DNA of 64,000 nucleotides from Leptoclinus maculatus (Eukaryota > Chordata > Actinopteri > Perciformes > Stichaeidae), in contig JAVDOI010000007.1 of the NCBI GenBank assembly GCA_032191485.1, forward strand, positions 25,418,387 to 25,482,386, read 5' to 3'. The position numbers were made by a program, and so were the translations under genes. The notes beneath the pieces were generated by a model that ran no database searches, was not told where the DNA came from, and saw only the letters and a list, made by a program, of their open reading frames with translations. Of this stretch, positions 38,201 through 46,413 are shown piece after piece. How positions within the stretch are numbered: the stretch's first letter is position 1; every line of letters begins with the position of its first letter.

Positions 38201-41200
38201 CTCTGACCAAGCCTGATTGTTTCCGTCTCCTCCTCTGTCACTGAAGGGGTTTTACTGCACTTTGATGATCCGGCTCTTCAGCTCCAAGAGCTCTACTTCA
38301 TCGACCCACAGTGGCTGTGCAACATCATCTCCCAGGTAGCTTCACCCGAACACACACACAGAGACGATCTCACGTGCTTCAGGCCGCCTGAGCTGATTCT
38401 GCTACAACAGCAGCAACAGTTACTACAAAACAAACCTGTTCTCACTTTCACTTTGGTGGATTTTCTTTCTAGTTGTTGTCATGTCTACAAGAGATTGTTG
38501 TGATTAAGCTGCATTTAATCTGTACTGGGCATGCTCAGACCATGTACAAGCTAAATAAATCAAGTCAGAAGTAGAGTCATTTCTCTTAGACTTCTATACA
38601 ATCAGACAGTCTGAGTTGTCGCCCCCTGGTGGCCATTAGAGAGAATGCAGGTTCACTTCACTTTTGCCGCCTGGTCAGCGGCCACACTAAAGCCCGTCTC
38701 TTGACACTCGTGTTCAGGTACATCACTCAAAGAAAGTGTCGTATCTGTCGGATGCACAAATGCAGCTGCTGTCTGTTCTTTTGTGTAGAAACTGACGTTG
38801 AAGAGCTGCGGCTTCTGGGAGCATCCTAAAGGAGTTGTTCAGCGCTCAGTGGTGGAAAAGTTTCTGTTTGAGACCAAATGTTTCCCCAAGAGCCACCTGA
38901 CGCAGTTCTTCAAGCTGCTGGAGAAGTTTCAGATCGCTCTGCCCTTCGGCGAGGACCAGCTGCTGGTGCCCAGCAGGTATGTTTTGTAAAATGAGCAGCT
39001 TCAGACGTAGGAGGTGTTTTTAATGGGATTGTGCCATCGTAGAGAGACCAAATCATTTGGCAGATCACCATATTTTTTTCTCGAACCTCCTCGTCTCTTC
39101 CTTTTTCTACAGTTTGTCCAAACACAGACCGGTGATCGAGCTGCCTCACTGCGAGAACTCTGAGGTGATTGTGCGTCTGTACGAGATGCCGTACTTCCCC
39201 ATGGATTACTGGTCTCGCCAGATCAGCCGCCTGCTGGAGGTCTCTTCTTACCTGCTTTGTGGAAGAGGTAAACTGAACGCAGAGTACTCTCTCATCAGGG
39301 GGTGCTGCATGAAAATGCACGCCAGGGTTTTACAAAAATGAATTATCTCTCGCTGTGTGTTCTCCAGGAAAAGCGGTGCGACCCAACCGGATCTACTGGA
39401 GGAGAGGCGTGTACCTGAGCTGGTCCCCGGAGGCCTACTGTCTGGTGGAGGCTTCCTCAGAGGAGAACCCCTCCAGCTTCGTCAGGATAACAGTGCCCTC
39501 GTCACGCAAAGGTGAGGTTGTTTTTAAATATATATATATTGTCTTATCGGCAAGATATCTTTGAGAGGGGGCGGAGTTAACCGTTGTGGTCCCCCCCCCC
39601 CCCAACCAGGCCGGGTGCTGCTGGGTCAGGTGGTGGACCACATCGACTCCCTGCTGGAGGAGTGGTTTCCCGGCCTGCTGAACACCGACGTGCACGGCAG
39701 CGGCGAGGCTCTGCTGAAGAAGTGGGCTCTGTACAGCTTCGAGGACGGGCAGGAGTGGAGCAAGATTCTGCTCGAGGACCTCTTCACCTGCTTTGACAAC
39801 GGTGCGTAAAACCGCACAAGAAAACAACACTGTTCCTCTGTGGTGACCTCTGTGAGTTCTTATATTGAGTTAAGTAATAATGAGCGGGGACAGAACATGA
39901 TAAACATCCATGTAGGCACTTAAAATAAGACTCGGGACAACCAGCTTTAAACCGGGACGTCTGCTCACCGTAGTATGGAACGCACGGTTTGGTTTCTATA
40001 AGTGCTCAGAACAGAAGAACGTCACTTTAATCGTCCCTCATGAATGGTTCCAGTCATCTCAAATCTGTTGTGTCGAATGATTTCGTTACCGATCATAGAT
40101 TTCCTGCTGGTGAACCCGGAGGACCCCCGCTGCACACTGCCCGTCTCTCAGATCGCTCCTGACTTGGTGCTGAGTGACCAGCCTGCAGGAACAATCCTGG
40201 ACGGTGAAGAGCTGCACATAGACATGTCCAAAGAGAACCGACTGGGTAACTATTTCTGTTTCTTTTTTTTAAACCTACTTTATTAAAATTGAAACTTTTG
40301 AGGATCGACGTTGTTTTCTCTCTTGTTGCTTTTCTTTGTCGAAAAACGACAAAAACAATATCTTTTGTTCTTCAATGTCTTGTTAAATGAAGCACATGAA
40401 TCCGTTATTGTTCTCTATCACAGGGGACGGAGGCTTTGGGACGGTCTATCGAAGCGTCTACAAAAACGAAGAAGTAGCCGTGAAAATCTTCAACAAGCAT
40501 GCGTCTGAGCTTTATATCTACAGACTCCTCAGACAGGTACCACTGACTAGAAACCAGAAACCAAAAAGCTCCACGGACAGCAGTTCACTTCCTCTTGCCT
40601 CACTTCCTTTCCTCCTCCGTTTGTCTCCAGGAGCTGGTGGTGTTGGGTCGCCTCCGTCACCCCAGCCTGGTGGGTCTGCTGGCGGCCGGCTCGTCTCCTC
40701 CGGTCCTGGTGATGGAGCTGGCTCTGAGGGGCTCGCTGGACTCCCTGTTTGAACACGAGCACAGCAGCCTCGACAGGAATCTGCAGCACAGAATCGCCCT
40801 GCAGGTGGCCGACGGACTCAGGTACTCAGTCTGACTCTTCATTTCATTAGAATTCATTTCCTCAAGTTTTAGAAAGTGTGATGAAAGTCCAGATTGCAAT
40901 ATGATACAACAAAAATAAATCAAATAAAACTCCTCGGGTCGCTGTTCCATCTGTGTGATCAGGTTCCTCCACTCGGCCATGATCATCTATCGGGACCTCA
41001 AGCCCCACAACGTCCTTCTGTTCAACCTGAAGACCGACTCCGAGATCATCGCCAAGATCACCGACTACGGCATCGCTCAGTACTGCTGCAGCATGGGAGT
41101 GAGGAGCTCCGAGGGCACGCCAGGTACGACGCCTCCTCACACTTCAAACACTCTTATTGTGTTGACCAGGGGTGGGGGGGGAAATGGAAACGGCATCGTA

Positions 41201-44200
41201 TCGCCATATATATCGTGGGTAAAGTCAGCGGGATTAGCAGGAAGTTGGTCAAAACAAAGATGGAGTCTTGGTCTGCTTCACTGACGAACCCATTTTGCTT
41301 TAATAAAAATCATTAATGTGAGATGAGCCAAGCGGAAAACAGACAAACTGCATGATTTGTAGTCGAAAACAAAGGTAATAAATTGCAATGTATGCTGTCA
41401 CAATACTCAGCGTATCTCCAAATGTTTAAAATGGCCTTAGAATAGTATCGTGATATCGTGTTCATTATGAGTCATTAAACGTCTCGCCTGAGGAGCTGCA
41501 GGTCAGTGTCATCCCGTTGTCTATTTTGCAAACGGCTTCCTCTACATCTGGCAGGTTTCCGAGCCCCGGAGGTGGCCCGAGGCAACGTGATCTACAACCA
41601 GCAGGCTGACGTGTTCTCCTTCGGCCTGCTGCTCTACGACCTCCTGACCTGCGGCGAGCGGATCTCTGACGGCATGAAGTTCCCCAGCGAGTTCGACGAG
41701 GTCGCGGTGCAGGGGAAACTGCCGGGTAACGATTGAAGAGTTCAATTTAGAGAGTCGTGCATAGTGTTGACGTTCAAATCTCACTTGATGAAGTTTTGCG
41801 CAGTATCAATAAACTTGCGTTTCCTTGAACACAGACCCAGTGAAACACTACGGCTGCTCGCCGTGGCCGGGCTTCCAGGCTCTGATGAAGGACTGTTTGA
41901 GGGAAAGCCCTCAGGGTCGACCCACCTCTGCTCAGGTGAGGACCTGAACACCGTGTAGGCATCGTAGGGACCAGCTGTGGTGGAGCGCCCCCTGGTGGTG
42001 CTATAAAAAGAAAAATATTGTGGCTTTAATTGGACGTCGGAGCCCATTCGACACGCAGTGAGCAGGTGTTTGTGTCTTCTGTAATGTGTGCAGGTGTTCG
42101 ACAGGCTGAATTCAGGGGAGATGTACCTGAGGAGGGAGCTGGTGGTTCCCCGGGTGTTCAACGCCGAGTGCCTCGCGGTGAGCGCCTGCAGCGCCGACGG
42201 CCCCCCGAACAGCCACCGAGCCTGGGTGGGCGGAGGCAGCAGCGCCCGGAGACTCGGCTCCATCACAGCTGTGGACCTGGAAGACGGCACCGTCACGACG
42301 CAGGTACCAACCGCGCCGTTATCCTCGGGACTGAATGATTCCTTCTCTGGTGTTCATAGTTAATATCATGTCCTAAAGGGTAACTTCTGTTTCCTATAAA
42401 TCAAACCCACCTCATACTTCCTGTTTACAAGGTGTCCCTCTCGCTCCATGCAGGAAATAGACACCAGTCCCGTCTTGTGTCTCGTGACCGTCCAAATCCC
42501 GAGCGAGGCGTGCGATTGGCTGGTGGCCGGCACCCAGTCTGGCTCCTTGGTGGTCGTCAGCACTCGGGACGCGTCGACGTGGCACCGCCTGCAGAGTGTC
42601 ACGGACGCCGTCACCTCGCTGTACTTCCACGTGCACCCTCCTCGCACGTACGATTTCAATATTATTTTGTGCGTCAGGTGGAAGTTTTTAAAATGCCTGG
42701 TTTTAGCCACGCTATCGGCATCCCGTCATCATCCAGACATCGGTATCACAAGTTGGGGATTTTTGCACAACACTAACTTACAACCTCTTTAAAAATGTCC
42801 TTTCTGTCCTTTCAGCCAAAGAAAGAATTACTTGCTGGTTGGGACGGCCGATGGCGTTCTCACTGTTTACGAGGACTCTGTTCTCGAGGTAAATATCATC
42901 AAAGATCACAGTGTGTTCTCCTCCTACCTGGTCCTCCGTGTACGCTGCCGTCTCTGACGCTCTTCCGGGTTCTCCTCCCTCCAGCAGGAGAACGGGCAGC
43001 CGGTCAAAACGCTCACGGTGGGGAACGTCAACACGCCCGTCGTGTGCCTGGGCCAGTCGTCTCATTCGCTGGACAGCAGGTCCGTGTGGGCCGGCTGCGG
43101 CACCAAGATCCTCTCCTTCACCGCCGACTACGACGTCTGCAAGAGCATCGACACGAGACCCAACCTCGTCCTGCAGTGAGTCCACGGCACGAAGTCAGAC
43201 GTTCAGGACTGAAGAACGATTGTGTTTGAGAAGAAGTATCAAAGAGAATAAGGATTAGAGTGAAGTCTAAATCAGTCCTCGTGTCTTTATGTTATTCAGG
43301 CAGCAGCGGTCGCTGGGAGGAGAAGCCTGTGTGTCTCGACTGGTTGTGGATAAATACGTTTACCTGAGCAAAGCCGGGACGACCAGCGTGGAGGTTTGGG
43401 ACAAGAGGGGCGAGAGGATGGTGGACTGCATCGACTGTGCTCAGATCATCAGGTACAAACACATACGTATTCATTATGTATCTTTCTATCGTGGCTCGCT
43501 GCTGTATTTCATTTTACTCTGTTGTTACAACATACTGTGTGTCCTCCTCTCCCTGCAGACGGGCCTCTGGCTGCAGAGGCAGGAAGGGCAGCGAGGTGGA
43601 GCCGCCCGCCGAGGCGACCCCCTCCTGGGCCAGAGTGAAGGCCCTGCTGGTGCAGAGCGCTGCAGCCCTCTGGATCGGCACTAGAGGGGGCCACCTGCTG
43701 CTGCTGGAGCTCTCCAAACACCAGACGCTGCAGGTCATCGGCCCCTGCTGCGACTCCATCCGCTGCATGGCCTCGGCACTCATAGGTGGGTGTAGTATTA
43801 ATTATTATAGTTATTGTGTATAACTATTTTGTTAGGGATTAAACTAATACAATCCTTACCTCTATGATTGACCTAATTAGCATAAGCGTTCATGTTTTTT
43901 GCCTCTTGATAACTTCAGATTTCGGGGTGAAGATGTTTCCTGCACGCACACACACACACTCATTCACCACTTAATTTGCATTTTGTTGCACAGCTTGAAG
44001 AGTAACTTTCTGTCTCAGTTTTACTTCCTCCTGCGTTTATAAAGAAGCAGCAGACGTGTTTCTTTCATTGAAGTATTTGAGCCTAGAGTCAATTAAAGCG
44101 CTACATAATGCCACAGTGGAAACACTTGGTGAGTAAGAGAATGAAAATAACAAAGGAAGTTAAAGTAAAAATAACACCACAGCTGGGTTCTTCTATTGTC

Positions 44201-44584
44201 GTCTTTCATAATGAGTCATGTCAGCACTGTGTGAAACAACACTGCATGCTGCTCACACTTTGCCTGCATATTGAATTCAATATGTCTTGCCCCTCCCCCC
44301 CCAGAAACTCTAAAGTGTAAGAACGTGGTGCTGGTTCTGGGCAGACGAATCCCACAAGACGCGAATCCGTTTGGTGAGTCCTGTTGGTTCATTGCTTGTG
44401 TGCGCTCTGTGTTCTCTGCGTTGGGTCTAAAAAGTGTGTTTTATATTTCCTGCTCTCAGACCAGGAGTCGGTGCTGATGGTGTGGAACAGCAGGCTGCCG
44501 ATGGAGGTCAAAGACCTGAACAAACACTGCGAGAAAAGAGAGCAGATGGCGGCCAAAATGAGAGAGCAGCTCCATCACGACTGA
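22233..44584 (+). CDS. lrrk2: Leucine-rich repeat serine/threonine kinase 2 (LRRK2), 50 coding exons, about 2543 aa
   Basis: LRRK2 is a large cytosolic ROCO protein. It binds GTP through its Roc domain and phosphorylates Rab GTPases on endolysosomal membranes. Order here: armadillo-type repeats (1-697), ankyrin region (698-905), linker, leucine-rich repeats (about 980-1320), Roc GTPase (1322-1512), COR (1513-1884), kinase (1885-2130), WD40 (2131-2543). Fifty exons with GT/AG borders join without a phase break to 7632 bases, which is divisible by three. Human has 2527 aa and 51 exons, over a gene several times longer. The start chosen is ATG 22233 (ACCATGG context, lines up with the human N-end). 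An in-frame ATG at 22155 would add 26 residues. The stop is 44582-44584. Exon coordinates are given in the domain entries below. No lesion was seen, so the gene looks intact. Confidence 0.97.
22453..22620. repeat. Possible truncated copy of the CAGTGGTGGAAGTA MITE
   Basis: GGTGGGGACAAGTACTCAGA, followed by CTTATACTTAAGTATAAA, resembles the left part of the element at 22723-23105. It lies just before that element, in lrrk2 intron 1. Degraded. Confidence 0.35.
22723..23105. mobile_element. MITE-like element with CAGTGGTGGAAGTA ends, lrrk2 intron 1
   Basis: The left end reads CAGTGGTAGAAGAAGTAT. The right end reads GTACTTCCACCACTG, the reverse complement of CAGTGGTGGAAGTAC. The terminal inverted repeats are about 14 bases with one mismatch and a small insertion. 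The inside holds no coding capacity but has the AGCAGCATTGTAATGTTACAGC and GTGGAGGTGGAGCTCAT blocks I associate with a very common teleost repeat. Length is about 383 bases. No clear target-site duplication is visible. Confidence 0.65.
25021..25140. repeat. Degenerate TTAGCATGCTAAC-type repeat, lrrk2 intron 3
   Basis: Repeated GTTAGCATGCTAAC, CATGTTAGCAT and ATGTTAGCATTTAGCTCAAAGC motifs in both orientations. This type is frequent in teleost introns. No coding content. Confidence 0.5.
26122..26154. repeat. (TG)n microsatellite, lrrk2 intron 5
   Basis: About 16 TG units directly before the SINE. Confidence 0.95.
26165..26335 (+). mobile_element. tRNA-derived SINE, lrrk2 intron 5
   Basis: A near-perfect pol III B-box (GGTTCGATCC, 26203-26212) follows CACACGGTTGGC. 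A non-tRNA body comes next (CTCCTGTCCTTATGTGTCCT, CGAGCGAGACCCTGAACC, then AGGAAGGGTTAGATGCAGAA). This order is that of the widespread fish SINE whose consensus reads 'ggttggcggttcgatccc...ctcctgtc...gagcaagac...tgaacc'. The A-box is weak and the tail is A/T-rich. The family name is not assigned. Confidence 0.7.
32479..34467 (+). CDS. lrrk2: lrrk2 exons 18-22: ankyrin region and linker
   Basis: Exons: 32479-32649, 32767-33031, 33150-33338, 33648-33763, 34395-34467. The ankyrin part reads LEKACEDGD, ECLIELGADINGK, LVELLLSRGAHEQ and CLGGFRLG, all as in human LRRK2. Exons 20-22 encode the linker before the leucine-rich repeats. It is acidic and Ser-rich (DESDDSSFSLVSMDDS, then FKKKQGRRRHASAE, then RRYGRTGSSPK). 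It is shorter than in human and aligns poorly where the human 14-3-3 sites lie. Exon 18 is preceded by an unusual C-rich tract ending in AAG rather than CAG. Confidence 0.88.
34571..36486 (+). CDS. lrrk2: lrrk2 exons 23-28: leucine-rich repeats
   Basis: Exons: 34571-34767, 34853-35103, 35478-35626, 35838-35931, 36021-36207, 36305-36486. The LxxLxLxxN pattern is clear: LLLDLSGNEL, LRLDLSHNSL, LTRLDLQGNRL, LGTLNVSRN, LRQLNLSFNEI, IKLLDVSKN, LEKLHLSDNKL, LTSLDVSRN. The run ends in FPDEMGKLGRLWDLPLDGL, which leads into the Roc domain as in human. Confidence 0.95.
35320..35345. repeat. (TTGA)n microsatellite, lrrk2 intron 24
   Basis: Six TTGA units. Confidence 0.9.
36626..37766 (+). CDS. lrrk2: lrrk2 exons 29-30: Roc GTPase domain
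   Basis: Exons 36626-36977 and 37548-37766. The P-loop GNAGSGKTS has its Lys at residue 1349 (human K1347). The G3 motif is DFSG followed by GEEF, so the residue at human R1398 is Gly (codon 36852-36854). The G4 motif is VGTHTDV. At the exon 29/30 join the sequence reads NIK then AVAPLSP, placing Val (codon 37551-37553) where human has R1441. Asn at human N1437 is kept. Two residues are missing in the loop after the DVRDW strand compared with human. Confidence 0.95.
37856..40245 (+). CDS. lrrk2: lrrk2 exons 31-37: COR dimerisation domain
   Basis: Exons: 37856-38057, 38247-38335, 38789-38976, 39113-39267, 39368-39511, 39610-39801, 40099-40245. Strong human-like blocks: GQLVPDSYVELE, LPHAVHFLSE, KFQIALPFGE, RPVIELPHCENSE, RLYEMPYFPM (Tyr at human Y1699 kept), RPNRIYWRRG, LGQVVDHIDSL, EEWFPGLL, LLVNPEDPRC and SQIAPDLVL. 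The domain bridges Roc to the kinase and makes the dimer interface in the family. Confidence 0.95.
38553..38655. repeat. Dispersed repeat fragment, lrrk2 intron 32
   Basis: Matches 47184-47290 in the same orientation: AATAAATCAAG, AGAAGTAGAGTC, TTCTC.TAGACTTCTATA and GTCGCCCCCTG. This is the end part of the larger element listed at 46895-47305. Confidence 0.7.
40424..41935 (+). CDS. lrrk2: lrrk2 exons 38-42: protein kinase domain
   Basis: Exons: 40424-40536, 40631-40821, 40963-41123, 41555-41725, 41835-41935. Glycine loop GDGGFGTV, VAVK (Lys 1905, human K1906), helix-C Glu 1923, gatekeeper Met in VLVMEL, catalytic YRDLKPHN, and DYG (2020-2022) in place of DFG as in human LRRK2. The activation segment is RSSEGTPGFRAPE. 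The residue before DYG is Thr (codon 41060-41062) where human has A2016. Exon 38 carries four extra residues (ELYIY region, 40507-40521) between the Lys strand and helix C. All catalytic residues are present, so an active kinase is expected. Confidence 0.96.
42094..44584 (+). CDS. lrrk2: lrrk2 exons 43-50: C-terminal WD40 domain
   Basis: Exons: 42094-42303, 42454-42647, 42816-42888, 42985-43175, 43300-43452, 43559-43785, 44305-44373, 44460-44584. Blade-like segments include WLVAGTQSGSL, LLVGTADGVL, VWAGCGTKI, VEVWDKRGE, LWIGTRGGHLLLLEL and VLMVWNS. The residue at human G2385 is Asp (codon 43424-43426, VDCIDC). The stop at 44582-44584 follows a charged helix (REQMAAKMREQ) like that closing the human protein. 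Exon 46 could start at 42985 or 42988 (tandem CAG). Confidence 0.94.
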
Positions 44585-45398
44585 GCCCCACACGTGTGTT
44601 TGAACGTGTTTTTTATTCACTTTATTTAATTTAAAGTTACTGTGAGGACCTTTGAAGTGATGAAACGGTCTCTATTTGATTCTGACGCCTCTATATGACC
44701 TACTTAAAGTAAACGAGACCATCAGCAAGAAGACCGGCTATTTCTATGTAGTTTTTCTTAATGCTCGTCATCGATGCCACCGGGGTCGGAGTAACGTCTG
44801 ATTTTCGGTGTTGCTGGACCCGCTGGATGGAAGAGAGTCACGGGAGGACCAGGACCAGGACTGAGCGGGGCTCTGGTGCTCAGAGACAACACCGCTTTTG
44901 TACATTGCAATGAATCAATCAAAGAGAATTGATTGGGTCTCTTTTTAAAGATGCACAACTTATGAAATGATTTGCTGTGTTTTCACAAGACAACCTTTTG
45001 TAATTTGTGCAGAGAGACGTTTTTCCTCAAAGGGACACGGATGGACTGATTTGCGTTGTTATCAGCGCAGATGTTCAGGAAGACCTCCTGATGAATAGAG
45101 ACGCTTGTTTACCCGCAGTGTGGTTTAAAAAAAACAAAACCAGGAGAGAAAGCCAAAGGAAAAGAAAGGCCTCTAAAAGTGTACATTTGATTATTTATTC
45201 TCGTGTCTGTGAGCTCGTTAGTAAACAGAACTCGGGACGTCTCAAATGGATTTGTACAAAGTTTTTATGTCGTGTTACCAAAAGTTTGTGATGATGTCAG
45301 ACACTATTTCATGTGCTGTGATGGCTCTGTTCATGTCAATGAACACGGAAGTAAAAATACTTCAATTAAGTTTTTTTTGTTATTTGATTTACGCATTT

Positions 45399-45404
45399 AA
45401 TAAA
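45399..45404 (+). terminator. Candidate polyadenylation signal of lrrk2
   Basis: AATAAA about 815 bases after the stop, with T-rich sequence following. It is the first clear plus-strand AATAAA downstream, so a 3' UTR of about 0.8 kb is likely. Confidence 0.45.
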
Positions 45405-46413
45405 TGCATATTACTGATTTTTTTTCTTCTGCTTCTCTGTTCTTTTAAAAGTGAATTTCTTTACATTTTGTGTGAGCGGTTGGATATTTCATGTGTGATA
45501 TTGCATCACTGAGGCTGAACTGTCATTCAAAGAGACAAAGAATCACATTATTTCAGTGTATGGATCATATTTGATCTTTAATTTTTGACGGGGAAAAAAA
45601 AAAAAGGACATCGCAATTGAAGCCATTTCATGGAAAACATTATGTACAAGGAGGACTGTGTCCTCACACACATCGACAGCAACATTAGTAAAAAACAAAG
45701 ACACGAGAGTTAAGGATTTGAAGTGCTTCTGAACCTTGAAAAAACATGGTGGTGTGTTATCCAAACTATCAAGATAAATATATTTATAATATTTATATTT
45801 TACAGAATACCTTAAATATACAACGTCCGTCATGTATTCTATAAATTACGTAGGCACACTTTTGTCTCAAACAATCATGGGAGAGGTTTTTAAAGGCCTC
45901 TCGCTGTTTGAACTAGTTGGACCTGAACTTTCACCGAGAAACAAAAAAAATCGCCGGGGGGGGGGGTCATAATGTACACAACCATATTTTACAGCAGGAC
46001 TCAAAGCTGGCTTCATCTACACGGGTTCAGTCCCAAACAGCACCTCCTGACCCTCACTGAACCCCTTTTGCAGACTCCTCTTTGCTGTTTCAAGTAGGCC
46101 TGGTGGAGCGTCCACCTTTTATTGCTCACAACTATCCTGACGAATCTCTCCGGGAGCAGAGGAGGGAGCAAAAGGCCGTTAGGGAGCAAGGAGCTAGAGA
46201 GGAGTTTGGGACACAACCAAGCAAGTGGGTGACAAGGGTTTTCTTTTCTTTCTTTTTTTAAAGGTGGACAGTCATATAAGGTTCAGAGACGACAAATAAG
46301 AGCAGCTACGATATCTACAGAGAATATACAGTACAAGTGAAATATACATGTATGATACCAACTAAACACACACAGGGGGGTGGAGGGGGGGGAGGAGTGA
46401 CCAGCCGGTCAGT
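45405..46413. other. Convergent intergenic spacer, lrrk2 to slc6a15
   Basis: No coding sequence. It includes the slc6a15 3' UTR on minus. An AATAAA on that strand lies at 46118-46123, and several T/A-rich stretches follow. With lrrk2 ending near 45.4 kb, the two transcripts may come within a few hundred bases of each other or overlap if slc6a15 uses a distal site. Confidence 0.45.

Noticed and set aside
39176..39210. Change at human LRRK2 Y1699
   Set aside because: On recounting, human Y1699 lies in the EMPYFPM motif, which is conserved here. The Tyr-to-Gln difference in GEDQLLVPS is another position.
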